This document shows, in pieces, positions 50,248 to 58,702 of a DNA stretch of 64,000 nt (positions within the stretch are counted from its first letter, which is position 1; every line of letters starts with the position of its first letter). A program made the position numbers and the translations under genes. The stretch is from Micromonospora rifamycinica (lineage in GTDB: Bacteria; Actinomycetota; Actinomycetes; Mycobacteriales; Micromonosporaceae). The stretch is taken from NCBI RefSeq assembly GCF_900090265.1, contig NZ_LT607752.1, positions 4,780,001-4,844,000 on the forward strand, read 5' to 3'. The notes beneath the pieces are model-generated. The model was not told the origin of the DNA. It made no database searches and was given only the letters and a program-made list of their open reading frames with translations.

Positions 50248-51072
50248 TCAGGATGTCCCCGGGCTGGGCGCGGACGCCGCCTGCTGCCCCAGCGGCTCGC
50301 CGGCCACCACCGGCCCGGCCAGCGGCACCGTGTCCGGAGCCGGGCCGGGCGGTCCGGCCAGGGTCAGCGTGCCCAGCGCCGCCCGGACGAAGGTGAGGGT
50401 GCCGTCCGGCGCGAAGCAGTAGATCCCGACGTCCAGCGGCGGGGTCAGCGAGGCGGCGGTGCTCTCCACCGCGTAGCACCTTCCGGGCACCCCGGCCGGT
50501 GCGGTCGCGGCCGAGACCGACAGCGCGGTACGCCGGTCGGTGAGCACCGCCAGCCAGTCGGTGAACGGGTGCTGCACCCGGGGATCCAGCCGGCGCGGCA
50601 CCGCGTCGTCGCGGTCGCCCAGCCGTGCGCAGGTCGCCGGATCGGGACGGCCGGCCGAGGGCAGCGCGCACTGGAACAGCCCGGCCGGGGTGGCGGCGAG
50701 CGCGATGTCGGCCGTCCCGCCGAGCGCGCCCCCGGGCACGTCCACCCGCCAACTGCCGTCGTTCGCGCTGGTCACCGTGATGTCGCGGGTCGGTCCGCCG
50801 GTGCCGGACAGGGTGTACCGGGCGGTCAGGTGCCGGTCCCGGGCGGCGGCGGCCAGCGCGGCCAGCTCCTCCCGGGCGGTGTCTCCCGGGGCGGGGGCCG
50901 GATCGGAGACCGGCGCGGTCGGCGGCGCGCCCGGGCCGTCGGCGGCGCAGCCGGTCAGCAGCACCAGCAGCACCAGCAGCGCCGGCAGCACCGGTGGTAG
51001 CGGCAGCACCGGCCGGAACGGGGTCGGGACGCCGGTCGGCCGGCGGAGAAAACGACGCGGGCGGTCATGCAC
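50248..51072 (-). CDS. Lipoprotein of unknown function
   Basis: A protein of about 274 residues with a long basic N-terminus, a hydrophobic helix and the lipobox LLTGC (C42 from GTG 51072). The mature part (LSGTGGPTRDITVTSANDGSWRVDVPGG and following) is a beta-rich domain with four to five cysteines that could form disulphides; it resembles LppX/LprG-like or other beta-half-barrel lipoproteins only in general terms. The function is not known. It ends about 90 bp upstream of the leuA leader, in the same direction. Confidence 0.75.
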   Translation of the reverse strand: MHDRPRRFLRRPTGVPTPFRPVLPLPPVLPALLVLLVLLTGCAADGPGAPPTAPVSDPAPAPGDTAREELAALAAAARDRHLTARYTLSGTGGPTRDITVTSANDGSWRVDVPGGALGGTADIALAATPAGLFQCALPSAGRPDPATCARLGDRDDAVPRRLDPRVQHPFTDWLAVLTDRRTALSVSAATAPAGVPGRCYAVESTAASLTPPLDVGIYCFAPDGTLTFVRAALGTLTLAGPPGPAPDTVPLAGPVVAGEPLGQQAASAPSPGTS

Positions 51073-51098
51073 CGGGTCATTCTGCGCCGGGCGGCCGG

Positions 51099-51200
51099 GC
51101 GTCACCGCCCCGTGCGTGACGGGTACGCGCCGGCGTCACCGCCCCGCGCGTGACGGGTGCGCGCCGGTGTCACCGCCCCGGACGCGACGGGTGCGGGCCG
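51099..51200. repeat. 34-bp tandem repeat, three imperfect copies
   Basis: Three adjacent 34-bp units (51099, 51133, 51167), each starting G(C/T)GTCACCGCCCCG and containing GACGGGT, in the region between the lipoprotein and lysC. Copies 1 and 2 differ at two positions; copy 3 differs more. It is non-coding. Confidence 0.9.
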
Positions 51201-51385
51201 GGTGCGGGCCGCTGCCGACCCCGCCTGCGACGCCGTCCAGATCGGCGACCTGCGCCGGATGGTGGGATCACCTGACCCGCACTCGCGTACCGCCCGATAC
51301 CCTGGGGTGGTCTGACACGCGCCGCCGGACTTCAGCCGGCGGCGTCGGCACGCTCAGGGTCGTCGCTGGGAGGGAGTGCGCCGTC

Positions 51386-52651
51386 GTGGCACTCGTGGTG
51401 CAGAAGTACGGCGGGTCCTCCGTCGCCAACGCCGAGCGGATCAAGCGGGTGGCCGAGCGGATCGTCGCCGCCCGCAAGGCCGGCGACGACGTCGTGGTGG
51501 TGGTCTCCGCGATGGGCGACACCACCGACGAGCTGCTCGACCTGGCCAACCAGGTCAGCCCGCTGCCGCCGGGCCGTGAGCTGGACATGCTGCTCACCGC
51601 CGGGGAGCGGATCTCGATGGCGCTGCTGGCCATGGCGATCCACAACCTGGGGTACGAGGCCCGCTCGTTCACCGGTTCGCAGGCCGGTGTGATCACCACC
51701 TCGGCGCACGGCCGGGCGCGGATCATCGACGTCACCCCGGGCCGGCTCAAGGGAGCGCTCGACGAGGGCGCGGTGGTGATCGTGGCCGGCTTCCAGGGGG
51801 TCTCGCAGGACACCAAGGACGTCACCACGCTGGGCCGGGGCGGCTCGGACACCACCGCCGTGGCGCTCGCCGCCGCGCTGCACGCCGATGTCTGCGAGAT
51901 CTACACCGACGTGGACGGCATCTTCACCGCCGACCCGCGGATCGTGCCGAACGCCCGGCACATCAAGCACATCACGTACGAGGAAATGCTGGAGCTGGCC
52001 GCCTGCGGCGCGAAGGTGCTGCACCTGCGCAGCGTCGAGTACGCGCGCCGCGCGGGGCTGCCGATCCACGTCCGTTCGTCATACTCGACCAACACCGGCA
52101 CCATGGTCACCGGATCGATGGAGGACCTTCCCGTGGAACAGGCGCTGATCACCGGGGTTGCCCACGACCGCAGCGAGGCGAAGATCACGATCGTGGGGGT
52201 GCCCGACGAGCCGGGGGCCGCCGCCAGCATCTTCGACACCGTGGCCGGTGCCGAGATCAATATCGACATGATCGTGCAGAACGTCTCCACCGAGGGGACC
52301 GGCCGCACGGACATCTCGTTCACCCTGCCCAAGGCCGACGGGCCGACCGCGATGGCCGCGCTCAGCAAGATCCAGGAGCCGGTCAAGTTCAAGGGCCTGC
52401 TCTACGACGACCACGTCGGCAAGGTGTCGCTGATCGGCGCGGGTATGCGCTCGCACCCGGGTGTCGCGGCCGGTTTCTTCGCCGCCCTCGGCGCGGCCGG
52501 GGTGAACATCGAGATGATCTCCACGTCGGAGATCCGGGTCTCCGTCGTCTGCCGGGACACCGATCTCGACCGGGCGGTCCGGGCCATCCACGACCAGTTC
52601 GAGCTGGGCGGCGACGCCGAAGCCGTGGTGTACGCGGGGACCGGGCGGTAG
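51386..52651 (+). CDS. lysC: Aspartate kinase
   Basis: A 421-residue aspartokinase, phosphorylating aspartate at the start of lysine, threonine, methionine and diaminopimelate synthesis. The N-terminal kinase motif is VQKYGGSSVANAERI, with SAMGDTTDELL, GFQG and TLGRGGSDTTAVALA. Two ACT domains fill the C-terminus (about 265-421) and should mediate feedback inhibition by lysine plus threonine. GTG 51386 is used; GGAGGGAG is 10 nt upstream. An internal ATG at 52118 can start the regulatory beta subunit. asd follows after 5 bp, so the two form an operon. Confidence 0.96.
   Translation: MALVVQKYGGSSVANAERIKRVAERIVAARKAGDDVVVVVSAMGDTTDELLDLANQVSPLPPGRELDMLLTAGERISMALLAMAIHNLGYEARSFTGSQAGVITTSAHGRARIIDVTPGRLKGALDEGAVVIVAGFQGVSQDTKDVTTLGRGGSDTTAVALAAALHADVCEIYTDVDGIFTADPRIVPNARHIKHITYEEMLELAACGAKVLHLRSVEYARRAGLPIHVRSSYSTNTGTMVTGSMEDLPVEQALITGVAHDRSEAKITIVGVPDEPGAAASIFDTVAGAEINIDMIVQNVSTEGTGRTDISFTLPKADGPTAMAALSKIQEPVKFKGLLYDDHVGKVSLIGAGMRSHPGVAAGFFAALGAAGVNIEMISTSEIRVSVVCRDTDLDRAVRAIHDQFELGGDAEAVVYAGTGR
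52118..52651 (+). CDS. Predicted aspartate kinase beta subunit (internal start)
   Basis: In several actinobacteria the 3' part of the aspartokinase gene is also translated by itself as a beta subunit. Here in-frame ATG 52118 (codon 245) would give a 177-residue protein, MEDLPVEQALITGVAHD onward, comprising both ACT domains, in line with the beta start of Corynebacterium. I see no strong ribosome-binding site, so this is predicted from family knowledge. Confidence 0.5.
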   Translation: MEDLPVEQALITGVAHDRSEAKITIVGVPDEPGAAASIFDTVAGAEINIDMIVQNVSTEGTGRTDISFTLPKADGPTAMAALSKIQEPVKFKGLLYDDHVGKVSLIGAGMRSHPGVAAGFFAALGAAGVNIEMISTSEIRVSVVCRDTDLDRAVRAIHDQFELGGDAEAVVYAGTGR

Positions 52652-52656
52652 CCCCG

Positions 52657-53715
52657 GTGGCGTCGCTGCCCACCCTGGCCGTGGTCGGGGCGACCGGGGC
52701 CGTCGGCACCGTGCTGTGTGACCTGCTCTCCTCCCGGCGCAACGTCTGGGGCGAGATCCGGCTGATCGCCTCGGCCCGCTCGGTCGGGCGCACGGTGCGC
52801 TGCCGGGGGGAGGAGCTGACCGTCGGCGCGCTCACCCCGGAGGCGTTCGACGGCGTCGACGTGGCGGTCTTCGACGTGCCCGACGAGGTGTCGGCGCACT
52901 GGGCGCCGATCGCGGTCGACCGGGGCGCGGTGGTGGTGGACAACTCCGGTGCCTTCCGGATGGAGCGGGACGTCCCGCTGGTGGTGCCCGAGATCAACCC
53001 GGACCAGGTGCGCCACCGGCCCCGGGGGATCCTCGCCAACGCCAACTGCACCACGCTGACCATGATCGTGGCGATCGCCCCGTTGCACCGCGAGTACGGC
53101 CTGCGTGAGCTGGTGCTCGCGTCCTACCAGGCGGTGTCGGGGGCGGGTCAGGCCGGGGTGGACGCGTTGCAGCGGCAGCTCGGCAAGGTCGCCGGGGACC
53201 GGGTGCTCGGCTCCCGACCCGGCGACGTCCGGCAGGCGGTCGGCGACGAGCTGGGGCCCTTCCCGGCGCCGCTGGCGTTGAACGTGGTGCCGTGGGCGGG
53301 TTCGCTGGTCGACCAGGGATGGTCCTCCGAGGAGATGAAGATCCGCAACGAGTCCCGCAAGATCCTCGGCCTGCCCGACCTGAAGGTCTCCGCCACCTGC
53401 GTACGGGTGCCGGTGGTCACCGGCCACTCGGTCGCGGTGCACGCGGTCTTCGGCGTCGAGGTGGACGCGGAGAGCGCCCGGGAGGCGCTGCGCAACGCCC
53501 CCGGCGTGATCCTGGTCGACGACCCGGCGGCCGGTGAGTTCCCGATGCCGATCGACGCGGTCGGCACCGACCCCTCCTGGGTCGGCCGGATCCGTCGCGC
53601 CGTCGACGACCCGCGCGCCCTCGACCTCTTCGTCACCGGCGACAACCTCCGCAAGGGGGCCGCCCTCAACACCGCCCAGATCGCCGAACTCGTCGTCCGG
53701 GACCGCTCCCGCTGA
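52657..53715 (+). CDS. asd: Aspartate-semialdehyde dehydrogenase
   Basis: A 352-residue NADPH-dependent enzyme converting aspartyl phosphate to the semialdehyde. It shows the nucleotide motif VVGATGAVGTVLCDLL, the catalytic Cys in NANCTT and downstream ALNVVPWAG and EEMKIRNESRKIL. It begins with GTG 52657, 5 bp after lysC. Length is normal. The adjacent 115-bp spacer contains loose repeats of TCACCGGGACCGGCCCG before the convergent GGDEF gene. Confidence 0.96.
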   Translation: MASLPTLAVVGATGAVGTVLCDLLSSRRNVWGEIRLIASARSVGRTVRCRGEELTVGALTPEAFDGVDVAVFDVPDEVSAHWAPIAVDRGAVVVDNSGAFRMERDVPLVVPEINPDQVRHRPRGILANANCTTLTMIVAIAPLHREYGLRELVLASYQAVSGAGQAGVDALQRQLGKVAGDRVLGSRPGDVRQAVGDELGPFPAPLALNVVPWAGSLVDQGWSSEEMKIRNESRKILGLPDLKVSATCVRVPVVTGHSVAVHAVFGVEVDAESAREALRNAPGVILVDDPAAGEFPMPIDAVGTDPSWVGRIRRAVDDPRALDLFVTGDNLRKGAALNTAQIAELVVRDRSR

Positions 53716-53830
53716 CCGGCCCGCCGGTCCCTCGCGGTCACCGGGACGTGCCTGTCGCCCGCCGGTGCCCTGCCGTCACCGGGACCGGCCCGCCCGTGCC
53801 TGGCGCTCACCGGGACCGGCCCGCACCGCC

Positions 53831-55252
53831 TCACGGGGTGGCGAGGTGCACGGTGTCCCGCCCCCGGCTCTTGGCGGCATAGAGGGCCTGGTCGGCGCGG
53901 TGCAGGGTGCGGTCCGCCGGCTCGCCCGGGTGGGGGAGGGCCACCCCCACACTGATCGTCCGGCCGGTACGGCGGGCGGCCTCGACGAGCCGTCCGGCGA
54001 TCCGGACCGCCTCGTCGGGGTGGCCCACCTGGATCACCGCGACGAACTCGTCGCCCCCGGTGCGGTACAGCTCGTCGCCGTGCCGCAGGGCCGCCTCCAG
54101 GGCGCGGGCCAGCCCCACCAGCAGCCGGTCCCCGGCCTGGTGACCGTAGGTGTCGTTGACCGTCTTGAAGCCGTCCACGTCGATGGCGAGCAGCGCGGTG
54201 CTGCCGGGGCTGGCCGCCGCGATCCGCCGCCCGAACGTGCCGGTGTGCGGCAGCCCGGTGAGTGGATCGAGGCTGGCCTGCTCGCGGAGCTGGGCCAGGG
54301 TGCGCAGCCGCTCCAACGCGCCCCACGCCTGGCCGGCGAGCAGCTCCATCAGGTTGACCGTGGTCGGGTCGGGGCGCAGCAGCCGGTCGTCGGCGACCAG
54401 CAGCACCCCGCCGCCGTCCGGCGGGCCGACCGGCACCGAGACCAGGGTGCGGACCCCGGCGCGGGCCAGGGCGGCATGCTCCTCGGTGGGCGGGCACCCC
54501 GCCTCGCCCAGCGTGTACGCCGCGCCGTACCGGTGTGCGCGTGCGACGAGCCGACCGAGCTGCTCGGCCGGTGCGTCGGCCAGGGCGGCCCGCACCCGCG
54601 ACTCCAGCTCCCCGGGGGTGCCGGTGGGTGCGCCGAGCCGGGGACCGCGTCGACCGGCGAGCACCAGCACGGCGGCGGAGAGGGTGGAGACCTCGCGGGC
54701 GGCGGCGAGCGCGGCGGTCATCAGGTCCCAGTCGGTGGGGGCGGAGGTCATCGCGGTGGCGTGCCGGAGCAGCTTCTCGCTGCGGCTCTCGGCGGGTGGC
54801 CCGCCCATTGCGGTGATCCGGGCACCGAGGCGTTCGGCGACCCGCTCGGCGGTCTCCCGCCACGGGGCGAGCTCCACCGGCCCGCTCCACTGCAGGTCGA
54901 GTACGCCGACCGGTCGGCCCGCCGGGTCGCGTACCGGCACGCAGACCTCGGCGGTGACGTCCGGGCGCAGCGGCAGGTAGTCGGGGTCGGCGCCGACGTC
55001 GGCGACGGTGGCCCCCGCGCCGGAGGCGTACACCCGGCCGACGATGCCCGACTTGGGCGGGACGGCGGAGAAGACCTGCCAGGCGCCGGTCGCGGCGACA
55101 CAGCGCAGCCGGTCGTGGACCTGGAGCAGGACGGCGACCGTGGCGGGGACGTACCGGGCGAGCGCGGTCACCGTCCACCGGCAGGCCTCGGCCGGGGTCG
55201 ACGCCATCGGCAGCCGGACCGTGACGTCCCGGAGGACTCGCTCGTGATCCAC
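53831..55252 (-). CDS. GAF-GAF-GGDEF diguanylate cyclase
   Basis: A 473-residue signalling protein. Two GAF domains (about 15-145 and 160-300) sense an unknown ligand; the GGDEF domain (about 310-473) makes c-di-GMP from GTP. The catalytic motif GGDEF is intact in LYRTGGDEFVAVI and the inhibitory site RHGD lies five residues before it, so product inhibition is expected. No transmembrane segment, so it acts in the cytoplasm. GTG 55252 has GGGAAG five nt upstream. Longer readings into the upstream region lack sense. It is divergent from the GGCT-like gene. Confidence 0.9.
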   Translation of the reverse strand: MDHERVLRDVTVRLPMASTPAEACRWTVTALARYVPATVAVLLQVHDRLRCVAATGAWQVFSAVPPKSGIVGRVYASGAGATVADVGADPDYLPLRPDVTAEVCVPVRDPAGRPVGVLDLQWSGPVELAPWRETAERVAERLGARITAMGGPPAESRSEKLLRHATAMTSAPTDWDLMTAALAAAREVSTLSAAVLVLAGRRGPRLGAPTGTPGELESRVRAALADAPAEQLGRLVARAHRYGAAYTLGEAGCPPTEEHAALARAGVRTLVSVPVGPPDGGGVLLVADDRLLRPDPTTVNLMELLAGQAWGALERLRTLAQLREQASLDPLTGLPHTGTFGRRIAAASPGSTALLAIDVDGFKTVNDTYGHQAGDRLLVGLARALEAALRHGDELYRTGGDEFVAVIQVGHPDEAVRIAGRLVEAARRTGRTISVGVALPHPGEPADRTLHRADQALYAAKSRGRDTVHLATP

Positions 55253-55408
55253 GTTCTTCCCAGGTGCGCAGGACCCGGCGGATGCCGGGAGCTGCGACCA
55301 AGCGTACTCAGCAGGGAACGGACCGCCCATGACAAGATCATTTACGGTACGCGTGCCCCGGCCGCCGGTCGATAGCGTGGGAACCCGGGCGCGCGGGGAG
55401 GAGCCGGG

Positions 55409-56092
55409 GTGGAGTTGCTGTGGTACGTCGCCTACGGCTCGAACCTGCACGCCGCCCGGCTCGGCTACTACCTCGCCGGTGGCCGGCCGCCCGGCGGGCT
55501 GCGGTCGTACCCCGGCTGTCGGGACCGGCGACCACCGCGCCGGACCGTGCCGGTGCGGATTCCCGGCGGCGTCTACTTCGCCGGGGAGTCCCGGGCCTGG
55601 ACCGGTGGGATGGCCTTTTACGACCCGGCGCTGCCCGGCGAAGCGGCGGCCCGGGGCTACCTGCTCAGCCGGGCACAGTTCGCCGACCTCGCCGCCCAGG
55701 AGATGTACCGCCCACCCGGCGACGACCTGCCCGCGCTCGACGTGGCGGTGGCCGACGGCCGGGCCGCCCTCGGGCCGGGACGCTACGAGACCCTGCTGCG
55801 GGTCGGCACCCGCGACGGGCTGCCGATGCTCACCTTCACCGCGCCGTGGCGGGCGGCCGACGTGACGTGGACCCCGCCCGCGCCGGTCTACCTGCGGATG
55901 ATCGCCGACGGGCTGCGGGAGGCGCACGGCTGGTCGCCGGCCGGGACGGTCGACTACCTGGCCGACCGGCCGGGGATCGCCGGCCACTGGACCCGCCCCC
56001 GGCTGGCCGCCCTGCTCCACCCGGCGGGGGAGTGCGGGTCGGTGGAAGGGACGCCGCCGCCGGACGATCGCGTCGTCCATGATCGCCATTAA
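55409..56092 (+). CDS. Gamma-glutamylcyclotransferase-like fold protein
   Basis: A 227-residue protein beginning VELLWYVAYGSNLHAARL; the YGSN motif near the start is the substrate loop of the AIG2/GGCT-like fold. A Glu-containing segment expected for catalysis is not obvious by eye. Databases often name relatives histone deacetylase, which has no support here. The role is unknown; gamma-glutamylamine or peptide turnover is possible. GTG 55409 follows GGAGG. The C-terminal 20 residues are charged and may be poorly conserved. Confidence 0.75.
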   Translation: MELLWYVAYGSNLHAARLGYYLAGGRPPGGLRSYPGCRDRRPPRRTVPVRIPGGVYFAGESRAWTGGMAFYDPALPGEAAARGYLLSRAQFADLAAQEMYRPPGDDLPALDVAVADGRAALGPGRYETLLRVGTRDGLPMLTFTAPWRAADVTWTPPAPVYLRMIADGLREAHGWSPAGTVDYLADRPGIAGHWTRPRLAALLHPAGECGSVEGTPPPDDRVVHDRH

Positions 56093-56234
56093 GGTCCCAC
56101 TGCCGGGACTGGCGGACCGGTTTGCCGGCGCGACGCCTTTCGAGTCCACAGTTGACGGTCGGCACCGATAGCCTCGGCCCACTTTCCGCGGTCGGCGTCC
56201 TCCGACACCGGCCCGTGAACCTGTGGGGGTACGT

Positions 56235-56693
56235 GTGAAGAACAACAGGCTCGTCGGATTCACCGCAGCGCTCGCCGTCGCCGTCGGCTGCTCGCTCGCC
56301 GTCGCCGCGCCGGCCCAGGCCGCCACGCCGGCCGTGGAGATCACGAAGGTCTACTACGACTCCCCGGGCACCGACAACCGCTCCAACACCAGCCTGAACG
56401 CCGAGTACGTCAAGCTGACCAACCGGCGCAGCAGCACGCTCAACCTGAAGTCCTGGACGGTGCGCGACAAGTCCAACCACGTCTACACGTTCTCCGGCGA
56501 CTTCCGGCTCGCCAAGGGCGCCAGCGTTTACCTCCACACCGGTAAGGGCACCAACACCGCCGCGCACCGGTACTGGGGCTCCGGGAACTACGTCTGGAAC
56601 AACACCGGGGACACCGCCTACCTGCGCAACTCCGCCGGCAGCAGGATCGACTCCTGCAGCTGGGGGAGCAAGGGCAGCTACACGTACTGCTGA
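56235..56693 (+). CDS. Secreted lamin-tail-domain protein
   Basis: A 152-residue exported protein that consists of a signal peptide (about 1-29, ending AQA-A) and a single lamin tail domain (LTD). Its Ig-like pattern is visible in VEITKVYYDSPG, NAEYVKLTNRR, LKSWTVRDKSNHVY, VYLHTGKG and VWNNTGDTAYL, ending SYTYC. Two cysteines near the C-terminus may pair. Bacterial LTD domains are often attached to nucleases or surface proteins; here it stands alone, so it may be an extracellular binding module. GTG 56235 is preceded by GGGGG at suitable spacing. Confidence 0.85.
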   Translation: MKNNRLVGFTAALAVAVGCSLAVAAPAQAATPAVEITKVYYDSPGTDNRSNTSLNAEYVKLTNRRSSTLNLKSWTVRDKSNHVYTFSGDFRLAKGASVYLHTGKGTNTAAHRYWGSGNYVWNNTGDTAYLRNSAGSRIDSCSWGSKGSYTYC

Positions 56694-56990
56694 CCACCGG
56701 GGCCGGTGACGGCCCGCACGGTACCCACGGTGACCGGAGCGTTGAGGGGCGTACTCCGGACATCGTCCGACCGTCCCGGGAAGGTGGCCGGCGACTCCTC
56801 GCACCGGGGGTCGCGGGCCGGTTCCCGGGGCGGTCGACCCGTCTCCACCTTCCGCCGACCCCGCCCGGGCCTCCCCGCCGGCCCTACCCGGGCCTCGGGC
56901 CTCCTCGCCGACCCCACCCTGGCCTCCCCGCCGGTCCTGCCCCGGGCCTGCGGGCCGGTGCGTATCGGTCGTTTCTGCCATGCTGGGCGG

Positions 56991-57467
56991 GTGACGGTGA
57001 CCTGGCGACACCTACCCACTCCGGCCCGCGAGATCGCGGTGGCCGCCACCGAAGCGGTGGAGGCCGCACAGGCCCACGACGGCGCGACGTACGACCGGGC
57101 CGTGCTCCGGCTCGCCGGTGCCGACCGCGCCGGGCTGGTCCTCGGCGGGATGGTCCGGCTCCTGCTGGAACAGGCGCACCCCGACGGGCTCGACGGCAGC
57201 GACATCCGGCGGGTGCTGGAGCACTGCATCCGGTCGGCCGAGACCTGGCAGCCCGACGTCGATCCGCACGTCGTGCTGGTGCTGCTGGCCGGCGCGCTCG
57301 GGATCTACGATCCGGCTGACGGCGACGCCTCGCCCGATCCGGTGACCGTCGCCCGGCACGCCCCGCTGCTGGTGACCGACCTGCTCGAGGTGACCGGGAT
57401 CCCGTTCGCCGGTTGTCTGGAGGCGGCGTTCAGCGAGGTGGCCCGCACCGAACGCCACGACGACTGA
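56991..57467 (+). CDS. Conserved protein of unknown function
   Basis: A 158-residue, helix-rich cytoplasmic protein (VTVTWRHLPTPAREIAV start, then RVLEHCIRSAETWQPDVDPHVVLVLLAGALG in the middle, given here only in part). No family is recognised. GTG 56991 is likely; GTG 56997 is an alternative. An Ala/Pro-rich 290-bp open region in front lacks coding features. It ends at a stem-loop shared with the convergent chaA-like gene. Confidence 0.7.
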   Translation: MTVTWRHLPTPAREIAVAATEAVEAAQAHDGATYDRAVLRLAGADRAGLVLGGMVRLLLEQAHPDGLDGSDIRRVLEHCIRSAETWQPDVDPHVVLVLLAGALGIYDPADGDASPDPVTVARHAPLLVTDLLEVTGIPFAGCLEAAFSEVARTERHDD

Positions 57468-57501
57468 CCGCAGGCCGGGCGGTACCGCCCGGCCGCTGCG
57501 G
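57468..57501. terminator. Bidirectional hairpin before the antiporter gene
   Basis: A 7-bp stem (GCCGGGC/GCCCGGC) with a GGTACC loop, extended by a 6-bp outer stem (CCGCAG/CTGCGG) past a 2-nt bulge, starting at the base after the upstream stop codon. Confidence 0.8.
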
Positions 57502-57514
57502 CGTCACCGCCGGG

Positions 57515-58621
57515 TCAGGGGCTGGCGGCGAGGAAGACGAACGCCGCGAGCAGCACCAGGTGCACCCCGCCCTGGAGGACGGTGGCCCGGCCCGGCACCA
57601 CGGTCAGCACCCCGGTGACGACGGTCAGCGCCAGCAGGGTCAACTGGGTGCCGCCGAGGCCGAGCAGCAGCGGCCCGTCCAGCCAGATTGAGGCGAGCGC
57701 GATCGCCGGGATGGTCAGGCCGATGCTCGCCATCGCGGAGCCGAGCGCGAGGTTGAGACTGATCTGCACCCGGTCCCGCCGGGCCGCGCGGGCGGCGGCG
57801 AGGGTCTCCGGCAGGAGCACCAGCAGCGCGATGACCACCCCGACGAAGGCCTGCGGCAGGTTCGCCGCCGCGACCCCGGCCTCGATGGTCGGGGAGACGG
57901 TCTTCGCGTCGCCCACCACGGCGACCAGGGCGACCAGGAGCAGCACCAGACTCGTCACGGCGGTCCGCGTCGACGGCGGATCGGCGTGCCCGTCGCCGTC
58001 GGAGTCGGGCGCGCTGCCGTCACCGGTCACCGGGAGGAAGTAGTCCCGGTGCCGGCCGGTCTGCACCATCACGAACAGCCCGTACAGCGCGAGCGACGCC
58101 ACGGCGGCGAAGGCGAGCTGGGCGGGGGAGAACTCCGGGCCGGTCTTGCTGGTGGTGAAGGTCGGCACCACCAGGCTCAGGGTGGCGAGGGTCGCCACCG
58201 TGGCCAGCGCCCCGCCGGTGCCCTCCGGGTTGAACACCGCCACCCGCCGCCGGAGCGCGCCGAGCAGCAGGGAGAGCCCGAGGATGCCGTTGCAGGTGAT
58301 CATCACGGCGGCGAAGACGGTGTCCCGGGCCAGCGCCTGGGTCTTGTCGCCGCCACTGATCATCAGGGTGACGATCAGGGCGACCTCGATGACCGTCACC
58401 GCCACCGCGAGCACCAGTGAGCCGTACGGCTCACCGACCTTGTGCGCCACCACCTCGGCGTGGTGCACGGCCGCCAGCACCGCGCCGGCCAGGAAGGCGG
58501 CGACCACCGCGACCAGCGGACCCGGCAGTTCGCGGTTCCAGGTGACGAGCAGCAGCAGCACCGCGAGGACGGGCACCACCACCGTCCAGTCGGACATCCG
58601 GGGGCGGAGCAGCGCGGGCAT
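57515..58621 (-). CDS. ChaA-type Ca2+/Na+:H+ antiporter
   Basis: A 368-residue cation exchanger of the CaCA superfamily with about 11 transmembrane helices. The two alpha repeats are visible as VGEPYGSLVLAVAVTVIEVALIV and PQAFVGVVIALLVLLPETLAA, with the acidic residues (VIE, PET) that bind the ion. A hydrophilic loop with DSDGDGHADPP, an EF-hand-like Asp-rich segment, lies in the middle. It probably removes Ca2+ or Na+ in exchange for protons. ATG 58621 has AAGG eight nt upstream; GTG 58630 is an alternative. Confidence 0.9.
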   Translation of the reverse strand: MPALLRPRMSDWTVVVPVLAVLLLLVTWNRELPGPLVAVVAAFLAGAVLAAVHHAEVVAHKVGEPYGSLVLAVAVTVIEVALIVTLMISGGDKTQALARDTVFAAVMITCNGILGLSLLLGALRRRVAVFNPEGTGGALATVATLATLSLVVPTFTTSKTGPEFSPAQLAFAAVASLALYGLFVMVQTGRHRDYFLPVTGDGSAPDSDGDGHADPPSTRTAVTSLVLLLVALVAVVGDAKTVSPTIEAGVAAANLPQAFVGVVIALLVLLPETLAAARAARRDRVQISLNLALGSAMASIGLTIPAIALASIWLDGPLLLGLGGTQLTLLALTVVTGVLTVVPGRATVLQGGVHLVLLAAFVFLAASP

Positions 58622-58702
58622 GCCGTACACCTTGCCAGGAAAACCGGGTCGTCGCGCCGTGCCGGGCGGCGGACGCCGCCACGCGCGTGGTGGTCCGCGC
58701 GG

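Noticed and set aside
53716..53830. Repeated TCACCGGGACCGGCCCG motifs between asd and the GGDEF gene
   Set aside because: The copies are irregular in length and spacing; I see no clear unit, stem or site, so they are noted only as low-complexity spacer.
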